64,000 nt of DNA from Chitinophaga pinensis (GCA_945897185.1 CAMDFC010000002.1:1-64000); one strand, 5' to 3'. Shown: positions 38,283 to 48,576, counted from the first letter of the stretch. Translations and numbers: made by a program. The notes: generated by a model not told the origin, from the letters alone.

Positions 38283-38615
38283 ATGTCAGAAAAAAAGAAA
38301 GAAGGTAAGTGGTTGTTCATCAATCAAGTTTGGTTGGTGAAGAATGTACCTTTTTTTCTCTACTTGTCGGCCTTAGCTGTTTTATACATCTATAATGTAC
38401 ATCATGCAGAAAAAGCCATCAAGGACATCAACAAAACATCCCGAGACTTGAAAAACCAACAATACCAATTCAAAATGGTCAGGAGCGAATGGATGTTCAT
38501 GACCAAACAATCCGAAGTAGTAAAAGCGATGGAAGCCTCCGGGATCAAAGAGATCCTGGAGCCTCCAATCGCAATTTTAGATTCAGTAGAAAATGACAGT
38601 AAAAAAACAGATTAG
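38283..38615 (+). CDS. ftsL: FtsL-like cell division protein
   Basis: A 110-aa bitopic membrane protein. A charged cytoplasmic N-terminus (about 1-28) leads to one transmembrane helix (about 29-45, FFLYLSALAVLYIYNV) and then a helical, coiled-coil-like periplasmic part (HHAEKAIKDINKTSRDLKNQQYQF). Position between rsmH and the class B PBP gene and this topology identify it as the FtsL-type divisome component, which with FtsQ and its partner activates septal synthesis. Sequence similarity in this family is weak, so the assignment rests mainly on context. The next gene starts 5 bp later with TTG. Confidence 0.82.
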   Translation: MSEKKKEGKWLFINQVWLVKNVPFFLYLSALAVLYIYNVHHAEKAIKDINKTSRDLKNQQYQFKMVRSEWMFMTKQSEVVKAMEASGIKEILEPPIAILDSVENDSKKTD

Positions 38616-38620
38616 ATAAA

Positions 38621-40759
38621 TTGGAAGCAAAGAAAGACATACTGTGGCGTAGTTACCTCGTTTACATGGGAATGATGGTATTTGGCATTTTTGTATTTGC
38701 CAAAGCCTTTTACATTCAGCGTGTTGAAGGGGCCTATTGGAAGTCGTTAAGCGACAGCCTTCATTTGCAATACAGAGAAATGGATGCCGAACGCGGAACT
38801 ATTTATAGTGAGGATGGAAGGATGTTGAGCAGTTCTATTCCATTTTTTGATATCTACTTGGATTTCGGTGCTGATGGAATTCAGGAGAAAGACGGTAAGA
38901 GATTTAAAGACAATATAGACAGTGTTTCGATTTATCTGTCTTCTATTTTGGGTGAGGGAACAGCAGCAGAATACAAGAGGGAATTGATGAATGTATTTGA
39001 ACGCCAGAACAGGTACTACCTCTTGCATAAAAATATTGGGTTTAAGCAATACCAGGCATTGAGAGACATCGGTTTTATCAAAAAAAATAAAAATAAGAAC
39101 GGATTTATTTTTGTTGAAAAAGAGAAGCGATTAACTCCGTTTGGTTTGCTTGCAAATAGAACCATCGGACTATCACGTGAGTATACAGATGGAAGTGGAA
39201 ATGTAGTAACGAAAAATGTGGGTTTAGAGAAAACGTACGATAGTTTTTTAAAAGGGGTAACTGGTAAACGTTTGGTAAGAAGGGTTGCTGGTGGTGCATT
39301 TGTTCCGGTTGAAGGTTCAGAAATTGAACCACAAAATGGAAGTGACGTGATGACTACTATTGATGTGAATATCCAGGATGTTGTAGAACAGGCCTTGTTA
39401 AAAGTTATGACGGAAAATGAATGTACCAATGGTACATGCATAGTGATGGAAGTTAAAACAGGTAAAATAAAAGCAATCGCAAACCTCGGTCGTCAGCCTG
39501 ATGGTTCTTACTCAGAAGATTTCAATTACGCAATTACAAAATCAGAACCTGGATCTACCTTTAAGTTGGTAACGATGTTGGCTGGGTTAGAAGATCAATA
39601 CATCAACCTTAATTCAACAGTAAATCTGGAGGGAGGTAAATGGAGTTTTAGTAACAGAACGGTATGGGACAGTGAAAGGCACCACAGAACTGATGTTACC
39701 TATCAACAAGCGTTTGAGCTGAGTTCGAATGTAGGTATGGCTAAGTTGGCAGTTAATCATTATTACAAGCAACCAGAGAAGTTTATTGCACATTTAAAAA
39801 GGTTGAAACTAGATCAACCAACTGGTATTGATTTGATTGGAGAGTCCAATCCTTCCATTCCTAATACAACCAGCAAAACTTGGAGTAGTGTTGCATTGCC
39901 TTGGATTAGTTTTGGCTACAACATCGCAATTAGTCCGCTTCAAACGCTTACCATATACAATGCAGTTGCTAATGGAGGCAAGATGATGAAGCCTTATCTG
40001 GTGAATGCGGTAATGCAAGACGGAAAATTAATTAAAGAATTTAAGCCTTCGGTTGCACTTGATTCTATTTGTAGCAAAACAACTTTGGATCAGCTAAAGA
40101 CCTGTTTAGAAGGGGTGGTTACTTCAGGTACCGGAAAGAGTTTACAAAGTCCTTTTTTCTCTTTTGCTGGCAAAACTGGAACTGCGCAAGTAGCCAATGG
40201 AAATAAGGGATATACCGAACATATTTATCAAGCTTCATTTGCTGGATATTTTCCAGCCGACAATCCAAAATACTCTTGCATTGTTGTTATCAAGAACAAA
40301 CCTTTTGCAGCACGTTATTATGGTGCTTTGGTAGCTGGACCTGTTTTTAGAGAGATTGCGAATAAGTTGTTTACTGTGGATGCGGAACTCTATGCCAATT
40401 ACAAGCATACTGTTTTTACTGATAGTACGAAAGCTGTTTGGAAAGGATCTGCAAAAGACTTCAATACCATTGCCAAACAGCTAAAATCTAAAATTGTCGA
40501 TACTGGAAAAAAAGGTGATTGGAGTACAGTAAACGCCAACCGAAGTCAAGTGCAGTCTGATCATTGGAGAGTGGAAAACGGAACAATGCCAGACTTGAAG
40601 GGATTTGGATTAAAAGATGCATTGGAGCTTTTAGAGAAACAACAATTACAAGTGATAGCAACTGGTAAAGGGAAAGTAGTTGGTCAGTCCATTCTTCCTG
40701 GTACCCCAGTTCAACGTAGACAAACTGTATACTTAAACCTCGCCAACCCGATAGAATAA
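38621..40759 (+). CDS. ftsI: Class B penicillin-binding protein (FtsI/PBP3-like) with PASTA domain
   Basis: The transpeptidase that cross-links septal peptidoglycan. The 712-aa protein has one transmembrane helix near residues 12-32, an N-terminal dimerisation domain, and a transpeptidase domain with S312-T-F-K315, SSN at 368-370 and K518-T-G in GKTGTAQ. A single PASTA domain (about 655-712, MPDLKGFGLKDALELL) ends the protein. The start is TTG at 38621: the first in-frame ATG lies inside the membrane helix, and the gap from ftsL is 5 bp. The PASTA tail, unusual for proteobacterial FtsI, is common in Bacteroidota. murE starts 1 bp after its stop. Confidence 0.95.
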   Translation: MEAKKDILWRSYLVYMGMMVFGIFVFAKAFYIQRVEGAYWKSLSDSLHLQYREMDAERGTIYSEDGRMLSSSIPFFDIYLDFGADGIQEKDGKRFKDNIDSVSIYLSSILGEGTAAEYKRELMNVFERQNRYYLLHKNIGFKQYQALRDIGFIKKNKNKNGFIFVEKEKRLTPFGLLANRTIGLSREYTDGSGNVVTKNVGLEKTYDSFLKGVTGKRLVRRVAGGAFVPVEGSEIEPQNGSDVMTTIDVNIQDVVEQALLKVMTENECTNGTCIVMEVKTGKIKAIANLGRQPDGSYSEDFNYAITKSEPGSTFKLVTMLAGLEDQYINLNSTVNLEGGKWSFSNRTVWDSERHHRTDVTYQQAFELSSNVGMAKLAVNHYYKQPEKFIAHLKRLKLDQPTGIDLIGESNPSIPNTTSKTWSSVALPWISFGYNIAISPLQTLTIYNAVANGGKMMKPYLVNAVMQDGKLIKEFKPSVALDSICSKTTLDQLKTCLEGVVTSGTGKSLQSPFFSFAGKTGTAQVANGNKGYTEHIYQASFAGYFPADNPKYSCIVVIKNKPFAARYYGALVAGPVFREIANKLFTVDAELYANYKHTVFTDSTKAVWKGSAKDFNTIAKQLKSKIVDTGKKGDWSTVNANRSQVQSDHWRVENGTMPDLKGFGLKDALELLEKQQLQVIATGKGKVVGQSILPGTPVQRRQTVYLNLANPIE

Positions 40760-40760
40760 T

Positions 40761-42227
40761 ATGCCATTGTTACAAAACATATTATACAAGGTTAGTATTA
40801 AAGCACTGGTTGGCAAGACCAATGTGGAGGTGTCTACTATTGCAATCGACTCACGAAAAGTAGAAGCGGGTGGTTGCTTTATTGCAATACATGGTGGCGC
40901 CCAAGATGGGCATCATTTTATAAATGCAGCAATTGATAAAGGTGCTATTGTAATTGTTTGTGCGGTAATGCCTACACAAATTCATACTGGGATTGTATAT
41001 GTGCAAGTAGATGATACAGCAACGGCTGCAGGAAAAATGGCCCATGCTTTCTATGGAGAGCCCAGTAAGCAACTGAAGCTGGTGGGTGTTACAGGCACCA
41101 ATGGAAAAACAACCGTAGCTACACTGTTGTATAAATTATTTACATCAATGGATGTGCAAGCTGGGTTAATATCCACAGTCTGCAACATCATCAATGGAGA
41201 ACTGATTCCGTCAACCCATACTACTCCCGATGTAATCAGTTTAAATCAATTGTTGAAGCGTATGGTTGATGCTGGTTGCACCCATGCCTTTATGGAAGTG
41301 AGTAGCCATGCTATTCATCAACAGCGGGTAAATGGACTCCAATTTGCCGGAGGGGTATTTACCAACATAACACATGATCACCTTGATTACCATAAAACAT
41401 TTGATGAGTACATCAGGGTAAAAAAATCATTTTTTGATGGTTTATCCGATGCTACTTTTTCTATTTCAAATATGGATGATAGAAATGGGGCAATCATGTT
41501 GCAGAATACAAAGGGGGATAAATTCTACTACAGTTTAAAATCAATTGCAGATTTTAAAGGGAAAATTGTAGAAAATGCAATTACAGGATTACAAATGATT
41601 ATCAATGAGCTGGAGGTGCATTTCAGGCTTATAGGAGAATTCAATGCATATAATTTATTGGCTGTTTACGCAACTGCTATTTGTTTGGGGGAAGACAGGC
41701 AAGATGTGTTACAGAATCTAAGTAACCTAACCGGTGCGGAGGGGAGGTTTGATTATTTATTGTCTGAAAATGAAGCCATTATTGGAATAGTAGATTACGC
41801 ACATACCCCAGATGCATTATTGAATGTGCTTTCAACAATTAAAAAACTACAAAAAGGAGGAGAGCAGATAATTACTGTTGTTGGATGCGGTGGTGATCGT
41901 GATAAATCAAAACGAAAATTGATGGCAGCGGTGGCAGCAGAATTTAGCAACAAGGCAATTTTTACTTCAGACAATCCAAGAAGTGAAGAGCCAGCATCTA
42001 TTCTGCAAGATATGCATGCAGGTCTTGATGCAGAGATGCAAAAGAAGGTGCTGACAATTATCGACAGAAAAGAAGCAATTCGAACCGCAGTGATGTTGGC
42101 AAAGCCAGCTGATATTATTTTGGTTGCAGGAAAGGGACATGAAAAATACCAAGAAATCAAGGGTGAGCGATTTCCATTTGATGATAAAGAAGTTTTGATA
42201 TCAGTGATTAAAGAATTAAAGAAATAA
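40761..42227 (+). CDS. murE: UDP-MurNAc-tripeptide ligase MurE
   Basis: MurE adds the third residue to UDP-MurNAc-L-Ala-D-Glu. The 488-aa Mur ligase has the ATP loop GTNGKTT at about 111-117 and the SSHAIHQQRV region. The motif DNPR in FTSDNPRSEEP marks the meso-diaminopimelate enzymes, so the peptide probably carries mDAP, as expected in a Gram-negative. It lies 1 bp after the PBP gene and 5 bp before mraY. murF, which would follow in proteobacterial clusters, is not present anywhere in the window. Confidence 0.97.
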   Translation: MPLLQNILYKVSIKALVGKTNVEVSTIAIDSRKVEAGGCFIAIHGGAQDGHHFINAAIDKGAIVIVCAVMPTQIHTGIVYVQVDDTATAAGKMAHAFYGEPSKQLKLVGVTGTNGKTTVATLLYKLFTSMDVQAGLISTVCNIINGELIPSTHTTPDVISLNQLLKRMVDAGCTHAFMEVSSHAIHQQRVNGLQFAGGVFTNITHDHLDYHKTFDEYIRVKKSFFDGLSDATFSISNMDDRNGAIMLQNTKGDKFYYSLKSIADFKGKIVENAITGLQMIINELEVHFRLIGEFNAYNLLAVYATAICLGEDRQDVLQNLSNLTGAEGRFDYLLSENEAIIGIVDYAHTPDALLNVLSTIKKLQKGGEQIITVVGCGGDRDKSKRKLMAAVAAEFSNKAIFTSDNPRSEEPASILQDMHAGLDAEMQKKVLTIIDRKEAIRTAVMLAKPADIILVAGKGHEKYQEIKGERFPFDDKEVLISVIKELKK

Positions 42228-42232
42228 CAAGC

Positions 42233-43504
42233 ATGTTGTATCATTTGTTTCAATGGCTGCAAAATGAACAAATCCGTATACCGGGAAGTGGACTGTTTCA
42301 GTTCATCACGTTCAGGGCCATGCTTGCTGTGCTTTTGTCTTTGTTAATCACCTTGGTGTTTGGAAAAAGAATCATCAACCTGTTAAGAAACCTTCAAGTT
42401 GGTGAAAGTGTTCGTGAGTTGGGTTTGCAAGGTGAAGAGCAGAAAAAAGGAACACCTACGATGGGGGGCTTCATCATCTTACTCGGCATATTGATTCCAA
42501 CATTGTTGTTTGCTAATTTGGACAAAGTATACATTAAGCTGCTTTTGTTGAGTACTGTTTGGTTGGGAATGGTGGGATTTGTGGATGATTACCTCAAATT
42601 AAGGGCAAAGAGAATTGCACAAAAGAAAGGTGTTTCTTATAAAAAAGGAAATGATGATGGATTGGCTGGCTGGTTTAAAGTTTTAGGTCAAGTTGGTTTG
42701 GGCATAATTATTAGTATTACACTTCTGTTTAACGACAATGTAAAGGTGATGCGGGAGTATAAAGGGACAGTAAAGCCTGCCAATGCCAGTGAGGTAAAAT
42801 ACCAAGGTGGAGTAAGGTATTTTGTGAAAGCGGATGAGCCAATCACAACCATCCCATTTATTAAAGATCATGAGTTTAACTATGCAAAACTGCTCCCTGC
42901 TTCATTAAGAGAATACGGATGGCTTGTCTATATGCTGGTGATCATTTTTATTGTTACCGCAGTTTCTAACGGCGCTAATATTACTGATGGTTTAGACGGA
43001 TTAGCAACTGGTGTTTCTGCCATCATTGGAGTCTGTTTGGCTTTGTTTGCGTATGCAAGTGGCAATTTAATCTTGGCCGACTACCTAAATATTATGTACA
43101 TACCCAATCTTGGTGAGGTATCAATTTTCATTGCTGCCATGATTGGGGCTTGTATTGGTTTTCTATGGTACAATACTTATCCAGCCCAAGTTTTCATGGG
43201 GGATACGGGTAGCCTTGCCTTAGGCGGAATCATTGCAGCACTGGCAATTATTGTTCGAAAAGAGTTGTTGATACCTATTTTCTGTGCAGTGTTTTTAGTT
43301 GAAAATTTAAGTGTAATGATACAAGTAGGGTATTTCAAGTATACCAAGAAAAAATATGGTGAGGGACGTCGTGTTTTTTTAATGAGTCCACTTCACCATC
43401 ATTATCAAAAAAAAGGATACCACGAAAGTAAAATTGCAATTCGTTTTTGGATTGTAACAATACTCTTTGTTGTGTTTGCCATAATGTCATTAAAAATTAG
43501 ATAA
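42233..43504 (+). CDS. mraY: Phospho-N-acetylmuramoyl-pentapeptide-transferase MraY
   Basis: MraY makes lipid I by transferring phospho-MurNAc-pentapeptide to undecaprenyl phosphate in the inner membrane. The 423-aa protein has about ten transmembrane helices, the GTPTMGG motif, FVDDYLK (catalytic aspartates), and NGANITDGLDGLA, plus the C-terminal SPLHHHYQKKG histidine-rich motif. It is longer than the E. coli enzyme (360 aa) because of a roughly 60-residue insertion around 150-220, which includes VKPANASEVKYQGG-like sequence; such an insertion is common in Bacteroidota MraY. It is preceded by murE (5 bp) and followed by murD (19 bp). Confidence 0.97.
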   Translation: MLYHLFQWLQNEQIRIPGSGLFQFITFRAMLAVLLSLLITLVFGKRIINLLRNLQVGESVRELGLQGEEQKKGTPTMGGFIILLGILIPTLLFANLDKVYIKLLLLSTVWLGMVGFVDDYLKLRAKRIAQKKGVSYKKGNDDGLAGWFKVLGQVGLGIIISITLLFNDNVKVMREYKGTVKPANASEVKYQGGVRYFVKADEPITTIPFIKDHEFNYAKLLPASLREYGWLVYMLVIIFIVTAVSNGANITDGLDGLATGVSAIIGVCLALFAYASGNLILADYLNIMYIPNLGEVSIFIAAMIGACIGFLWYNTYPAQVFMGDTGSLALGGIIAALAIIVRKELLIPIFCAVFLVENLSVMIQVGYFKYTKKKYGEGRRVFLMSPLHHHYQKKGYHESKIAIRFWIVTILFVVFAIMSLKIR

Positions 43505-43523
43505 GAAGTAGAATAAAGTAAAC

Positions 43524-44864
43524 ATGTTGAAAAAAAGGATGGTCATCTTAGGTGGAGGAGAAAGTGGAGTAGGAGCTGCTCTGTTGTGCAAGCAGCAAGG
43601 ATATGATGTATTCCTTAGTGATGCAGGGAAAATCAAAGACCACTACAAAGATGAGTTGGAATCAAACAATATTGAATTTGAATCAGGTGGACATACAGGT
43701 GCAAAGATTTTATCTGCTTATGAAGTAATGAAAAGTCCTGGTATTCCATCATCAAATCCTATCGTAAAAGAAATTCTTTCTCTCCATATTCCAATCATCA
43801 GTGAAATGGAATTGGCCTATAGATACAAAGGGAATAGCAGAATTATTGGCATAACAGGCAGTAATGGTAAAACAACTACTTCTTCCTTGATTTATCAAAT
43901 TTGTAAGACTGGCGGCTTCAACTGTGCATTGGTGGGTAATATTGGAAATTCTATTGCACGTCAAATTACCACTGACCCTAAGCCATTGTATGTAGTAGAA
44001 ATAAGCAGTTTCCAATTGGACGATATTATTTCATTTAGGCCTGATGTTGCAGTGCTTACTAACATCACAGAGGATCACCTCGACCGATACGAACATGATT
44101 TTGAAAAATACATTACTGCAAAATTTAAAATAGTAAAGAACCAAACTGAGCATGATTTTTTCATCTACAATGCTGATGATCCAGTTACCGTAAAGTATTT
44201 AGATCAATATCCATTTAATTCCAAACCATTACCCATTAGTATGCAGAGAGAAATGCCAAAAGGCGCCTACATCAAGGATGATCATATGCATGTAAAGCAG
44301 GCTGATCAATTAACCATGAGCATATTTGATTTTGCTTTAAAGGGCAAACACAACCAGTACAATACTATGGCAGCAGCAGTTGCGTCTTCTGTGGTTGGAA
44401 TCCGGAAAGAAAAAATTCGTGATGCTGTTTCATCTTTTGAAAGCTTAGCGCACAGGATGGAAAAGGTTGCCACTGTTCGTGGGGTAGAATTTATAAATGA
44501 TTCTAAGGCGACCAATTTGAATAGCGCTTGGTTTGCATTGGAGAGTATGGAAAAACCGGTCATACTTATTTTAGGTGGTGTAGATAAGGGGAACGATTAT
44601 AAATTAATCAAGGATATGGTAGCGGAAAAAGTAAAAGCGATTGTATGTATGGGTTTAGATAATTCCAAAATTCATGAAGCATTTTCTGAGGTAGTTGATA
44701 AAATTGTGGATGCAAGAAGTGCTGCTGAAGCCGTGAAACATGCTTACGCACTTTCTATCAAAGGTGACCTGGTCTTGCTTAGTCCGGCTTGTGCAAGCTT
44801 TGATCTTTTTAAAAATTACGAAGACAGAGGCGACCAATTTAAAAAAGCAGTAAAAGAACTTTAA
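43524..44864 (+). CDS. murD: UDP-N-acetylmuramoylalanine--D-glutamate ligase MurD
   Basis: MurD adds D-glutamate to UDP-MurNAc-L-alanine. The 446-aa Mur ligase shows an N-terminal Rossmann-like UDP-binding segment (LGGGESGVGAALL), the ATP loop GITGSNGKTTTSS near 110-122, the ISSFQLDDI motif and NDSKATNLNSAWFAL, which is the family C-terminal signature. Start and length agree with homologues. It is followed by ftsW after 4 bp. Confidence 0.97.
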   Translation: MLKKRMVILGGGESGVGAALLCKQQGYDVFLSDAGKIKDHYKDELESNNIEFESGGHTGAKILSAYEVMKSPGIPSSNPIVKEILSLHIPIISEMELAYRYKGNSRIIGITGSNGKTTTSSLIYQICKTGGFNCALVGNIGNSIARQITTDPKPLYVVEISSFQLDDIISFRPDVAVLTNITEDHLDRYEHDFEKYITAKFKIVKNQTEHDFFIYNADDPVTVKYLDQYPFNSKPLPISMQREMPKGAYIKDDHMHVKQADQLTMSIFDFALKGKHNQYNTMAAAVASSVVGIRKEKIRDAVSSFESLAHRMEKVATVRGVEFINDSKATNLNSAWFALESMEKPVILILGGVDKGNDYKLIKDMVAEKVKAIVCMGLDNSKIHEAFSEVVDKIVDARSAAEAVKHAYALSIKGDLVLLSPACASFDLFKNYEDRGDQFKKAVKEL

Positions 44865-44868
44865 TACA

Positions 44869-46113
44869 ATGCAGGGAGAAGGTATCGATATTAAAAAATA
44901 TACGCTGGGGAATATTACCAGTCGCACCAAAGGTGACAAAGTTATCTGGGCGATTGTTGTATTGCTTACGATGATGAGTTTGCTTGCAGTGTATAGCAGC
45001 ACTGGTACGCTTGCTTACAAGCTTTCTCGCAGTACGGAGTCGTATCTATTCAAGCAGGTTGTATTCATCGCAATTGGTGTGGCAATTATTTATTTTGCCC
45101 ACCTGCTTAACTATACCATATATTCAAGAATTGCCTTAGTTCTATTTATACTCTCTGTTCCATTATTGATTTACACTTTATTCTTTGGAACCAATTTGAA
45201 TGATGCTAATCGTTGGATTAAACTTCCTATCATCAACCTCACATTTCAAACTTCTGATCTTGCTAAACTAGCATTGTTTATGTATTTAAGCAGGCAATTA
45301 AGCAAGAGACAAGAGACAATCAAGCAATTCAAATCTGGATTTTTACCACTTATTGCTCCCGTGTTTATTATCTGTGCTTTGATAGCACCAGCAAACCTAT
45401 CTACTGCTTTGTTAACTGGAGCAACCAGTCTTATTTTACTCTTTATTGGAAGAGCCAGCATCAAGCACATTGCAGGTGTAGTTTTGATTGCAGCTGTTCC
45501 TTTGTTCATATTGATTGGTTTTGCTAAAATGTATTACAACGAGGCGGAAGCCAAGGCCATGCCGATGCCTTCCTATTTAACCAAGGGAAGGGTTGAGACC
45601 TGGGTTAAGCGGGTACAAAATTTTATGTATGCAGATAAGGAGGAAGCGTCTTATCAAGTGCAACAAGCTAAAATTGCTATTGCTAAAGGCAGCTGGGTTG
45701 GATTAGGTCCGGGTAATAGCGAGGCGAGAAATTTCTTACCACATCCTTATTCTGATTTTATTTATTCAATCATCATTGAAGAATATGGCTTAATAGGTGG
45801 AGCAGTTATTTTGTTGATCTATCTACTGTTTCTATACAGATGCATTCGAATAGTAAAAAACTGTCCATATGCCTTTGGTGCTTTTCTTGCAATGGCACTC
45901 AGCTTCACCCTTGTAATTCAAGCATTGGCTAACATGGCAGTGAACGTAAATCTATTTCCAGTAACAGGAGTGACCCTACCATTGGTAAGTATGGGGGGAA
46001 GTTCATTTCTTTTTACTTGTTTATCTATAGGTATCATTTTAAGTGTTGCACGAAATGTAGAAACCCTGGAAGGAAAAGCTGAAGTACAAACCATTGAAAC
46101 AGATAAACAATAA
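44869..46113 (+). CDS. ftsW: Septal peptidoglycan glycosyltransferase FtsW
   Basis: FtsW is the SEDS-family enzyme that polymerises lipid II at the septum together with the class B PBP. The 414-aa protein has about ten transmembrane helices. The large extracellular loop includes EEYGLIGG preceded by the GLGPGNSEARNFLPHPYSDFIYS-type region that contains the conserved catalytic aspartate (in YSDF). The C-terminal PLVSMGGSS is a hallmark. Its stop codon overlaps the murG ATG by one base (TAATG), so translation is coupled. Confidence 0.96.
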   Translation: MQGEGIDIKKYTLGNITSRTKGDKVIWAIVVLLTMMSLLAVYSSTGTLAYKLSRSTESYLFKQVVFIAIGVAIIYFAHLLNYTIYSRIALVLFILSVPLLIYTLFFGTNLNDANRWIKLPIINLTFQTSDLAKLALFMYLSRQLSKRQETIKQFKSGFLPLIAPVFIICALIAPANLSTALLTGATSLILLFIGRASIKHIAGVVLIAAVPLFILIGFAKMYYNEAEAKAMPMPSYLTKGRVETWVKRVQNFMYADKEEASYQVQQAKIAIAKGSWVGLGPGNSEARNFLPHPYSDFIYSIIIEEYGLIGGAVILLIYLLFLYRCIRIVKNCPYAFGAFLAMALSFTLVIQALANMAVNVNLFPVTGVTLPLVSMGGSSFLFTCLSIGIILSVARNVETLEGKAEVQTIETDKQ

Positions 46114-47219
46114 TGAAACTCAATAAAATCATTATAGCAGGTGGGGGAACGGGGGGACATATTTTCCCGGCAATTGCTGTTGCGCATGCGCTGCAAAAGA
46201 TGATTCCATCTATAGAAATTCTTTTTGTAGGGGCCAAGGGAAAAATGGAAATGGAAAAAGTGCCTCAGGCGGGGTTTCGAATTGAAGGCATCGATATTGC
46301 TGGGTTTAACAGAAGGAAATTGTTCAGCAATTGGAAACTTCCATTCATGTTGATTAAAAGTTTTGTGCAAGTACGTAATATATTTAAATCTTTTCATCCC
46401 GATGCTGCATTTGGTGTTGGCGGTTATTCAAGTTTCCCAGTGTTGCGTTATGCCCAACAACAAGGGGTAGCTACTTTTTTACACGAGGCCAATTCATTTG
46501 CTGGGAAATCTAATTTACTACTTAGTAAAAAAGCCGATTTGGTGATGGTAGGATCCCAAGGTATGGAGCGGTTTTTTGGCCAAGATAAAATGGTCTACAC
46601 AGGTAATCCTGTTCGAAGAGAAATTGTTGAATCGAAAGTGTTTGCAGAAGAAGCTTTTGAGTTTTTTGGATTAAAAATGGATAAGCCTACCGTGTTGGTT
46701 ATGGGTGGAAGTCTTGGTGCAAAAAGCATCAACGAAGCAATGGGAAAAGGGGTAAATCGACTTATTGCTGCAGGAATTCAAGTGATTTGGCAGACTGGAA
46801 AAGGAAATATTGATGCAGTGCCTGATGCAATAAGAAAACAGAAAGGAGTATGTGTTTCTGAATTCATAAACAAAATGAGTTATGCATATAAGGCCTCAGA
46901 TATTGTAGTTTCTAGAGCTGGAGCTATTGCATTGGCTGAAATTTGTGCATCCGGAAAACCTTCTGTATTGGTTCCTTTTCCGCTTGCTGCCGAAGATCAC
47001 CAAACTGTAAATGCGCAAATGCTGGTATCACAAGGTGCTGCATGCATCGTACGTGATAATGAAGCAGAAGCTCGGCTGGTAGATGTAATAATTGAATTAA
47101 TTAATGACAAAGCGAAATGCACAGCTTTTGGTGAAGCTGCAATTCGCATAGACAAAAGAGATGCCGATCAGGTTATAGCAGCGTTGATAGTAAAAAAAAT
47201 ACAAGAAAGAAATGGTTGA
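46113..47219 (+). CDS. murG: UDP-GlcNAc--lipid I GlcNAc transferase MurG
   Basis: MurG adds GlcNAc to lipid I to make lipid II on the inner face of the membrane. The 368-aa GT28 enzyme has the glycine-rich GGGTGGHIFPAIAVA at the N-terminus, FGVGGYSSFPVL, the HEANSFAGKSN loop, and the C-terminal donor-binding segment VVSRAGAIALAEI. Its start overlaps ftsW by one base and its end overlaps murC by 8 bp, so the three are translationally linked. Confidence 0.97.
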   Translation: MKLNKIIIAGGGTGGHIFPAIAVAHALQKMIPSIEILFVGAKGKMEMEKVPQAGFRIEGIDIAGFNRRKLFSNWKLPFMLIKSFVQVRNIFKSFHPDAAFGVGGYSSFPVLRYAQQQGVATFLHEANSFAGKSNLLLSKKADLVMVGSQGMERFFGQDKMVYTGNPVRREIVESKVFAEEAFEFFGLKMDKPTVLVMGGSLGAKSINEAMGKGVNRLIAAGIQVIWQTGKGNIDAVPDAIRKQKGVCVSEFINKMSYAYKASDIVVSRAGAIALAEICASGKPSVLVPFPLAAEDHQTVNAQMLVSQGAACIVRDNEAEARLVDVIIELINDKAKCTAFGEAAIRIDKRDADQVIAALIVKKIQERNG

Positions 47220-48576
47220 TTTAATCAACATACACGATATTAATAAAGCTTATTTCATTGGAATAGGGGGCATAGGCATGAGTGCTATTGCGCGGTATTT
47301 CAAGAGCAGGGGTGCATCTGTTTCTGGCTATGATAAAACCCCAACTTCCTTAACAGAACAGTTGATTGCAGAAGGAATTGATGTACATTTTACCGATGAT
47401 GTTGCTCTGTTTCCTCAAGATGCTGATCTTGTGGTATATACTCCAGCCATCCCAGCGGATAGTGCTATTTTAAATTGGTGTAAATCAAATAAAATTAGTT
47501 TATTTAAGCGCAGCGATGTACTTCAGATCATATCAAAAGACACCTACAACATATGTGTTGCTGGTACACATGGTAAAACGACTACAAGTAGCATGGTTGC
47601 CCATTTGCTGCGCGATTCCGGATTTGGTTGTAATGCATTTTTAGGAGGTATTGCCTCTAATTATCAAACTAATTTTTGGAGTGATCCCAATCCTGTTGCA
47701 GTAATTGAAGCAGATGAATACGATAGGAGTTTTCTGAAATTGTATCCCAATGTGATTTCAATATCATCCATGGATCCCGATCACTTGGATATTTACCATA
47801 CGGCGAAAGAAATGGAGGATGCATTTGTGCAATTCACTTTAAATCTTAAACCTGGTGGATTACTACTTGCAAAAAAAGGAATTCAACGAGAAACTGAATT
47901 AAAGGGTAATCCACATCAGTCTTACCACCTTACTGATGAGTTAGCAGATATACACACAAGCAGTCTAGCAACTAAAGAGGGTGGATATGTATTTAATGCG
48001 GTTGGTCCTGATTGGGAAATTAAATCCATTGAGCTGAGGATGGGTGGAATGCACAATGTAGAAAACAGCCTGGTTGCCATAGCAGTTGCAAAACATTTGG
48101 GAATCAACGAGGATTTGATCAGAAAGGCGTTGGCAAACTTCATGGGAGTAAAAAGAAGATTTGAATACGTAATTCAGTCTGAGGGTATAGTATATATAGA
48201 CGACTATGCCCATCACCCAGAGGAATTAAGGGTGTTGATTTCTGGTGCGAAAGCCATGTTCCCAAATCGAAAGTGTACGTTGGTGTTTCAGCCACATTTG
48301 TTTTCGCGTACAAGAGATCTTGTGGACGGTTTTGCTGAGGTGCTTGGGTTGGTAGAACAGGTTATTTTATTGCCGATCTATCCTGCCCGCGAACTTCCAA
48401 TTGATGGCATTACAAGTGCTTGGCTAGCAAACCAGGTGAAGTCGGGTGTTACCCTATTGGAAAAAGATGAACTTGAAAACTACCTTGTTCAGTTGAAACC
48501 AGAATTGCTAATTACGGCTGGTGCAGGAGATATAGACAAATTAGTAGAACCCATTAAACAAGCATTGTTGAATTAA
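47212..48576 (+). CDS. murC: UDP-N-acetylmuramate--L-alanine ligase MurC
   Basis: MurC adds the first amino acid, L-alanine, to UDP-MurNAc. At 454 aa it is the expected length. GIGGIGMSAIARYF near 16-29 binds the UDP substrate, the ATP loop is GTHGKTTTSS at about 118-127, and YDRSFLKL and DDYAHHPEE are conserved motifs. The start at 47212 is internal to the last codons of murG (8-bp overlap), and the stop shares one base with the ftsQ ATG. Confidence 0.97.
   Translation: MVDLINIHDINKAYFIGIGGIGMSAIARYFKSRGASVSGYDKTPTSLTEQLIAEGIDVHFTDDVALFPQDADLVVYTPAIPADSAILNWCKSNKISLFKRSDVLQIISKDTYNICVAGTHGKTTTSSMVAHLLRDSGFGCNAFLGGIASNYQTNFWSDPNPVAVIEADEYDRSFLKLYPNVISISSMDPDHLDIYHTAKEMEDAFVQFTLNLKPGGLLLAKKGIQRETELKGNPHQSYHLTDELADIHTSSLATKEGGYVFNAVGPDWEIKSIELRMGGMHNVENSLVAIAVAKHLGINEDLIRKALANFMGVKRRFEYVIQSEGIVYIDDYAHHPEELRVLISGAKAMFPNRKCTLVFQPHLFSRTRDLVDGFAEVLGLVEQVILLPIYPARELPIDGITSAWLANQVKSGVTLLEKDELENYLVQLKPELLITAGAGDIDKLVEPIKQALLN

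Noticed and set aside
38159..38360. Missing murF, murB and ddl as evidence of a broken dcw cluster
   Set aside because: The shortened order mraZ-rsmH-ftsL-ftsI-murE-mraY-murD-ftsW-murG-murC-ftsQ-ftsA-ftsZ is common in Bacteroidota, where those genes lie elsewhere. Not a lesion.
39016..39441. 141-codon minus-strand open frame in the PBP gene
   Set aside because: Antisense to the transpeptidase gene; no evidence of its own.
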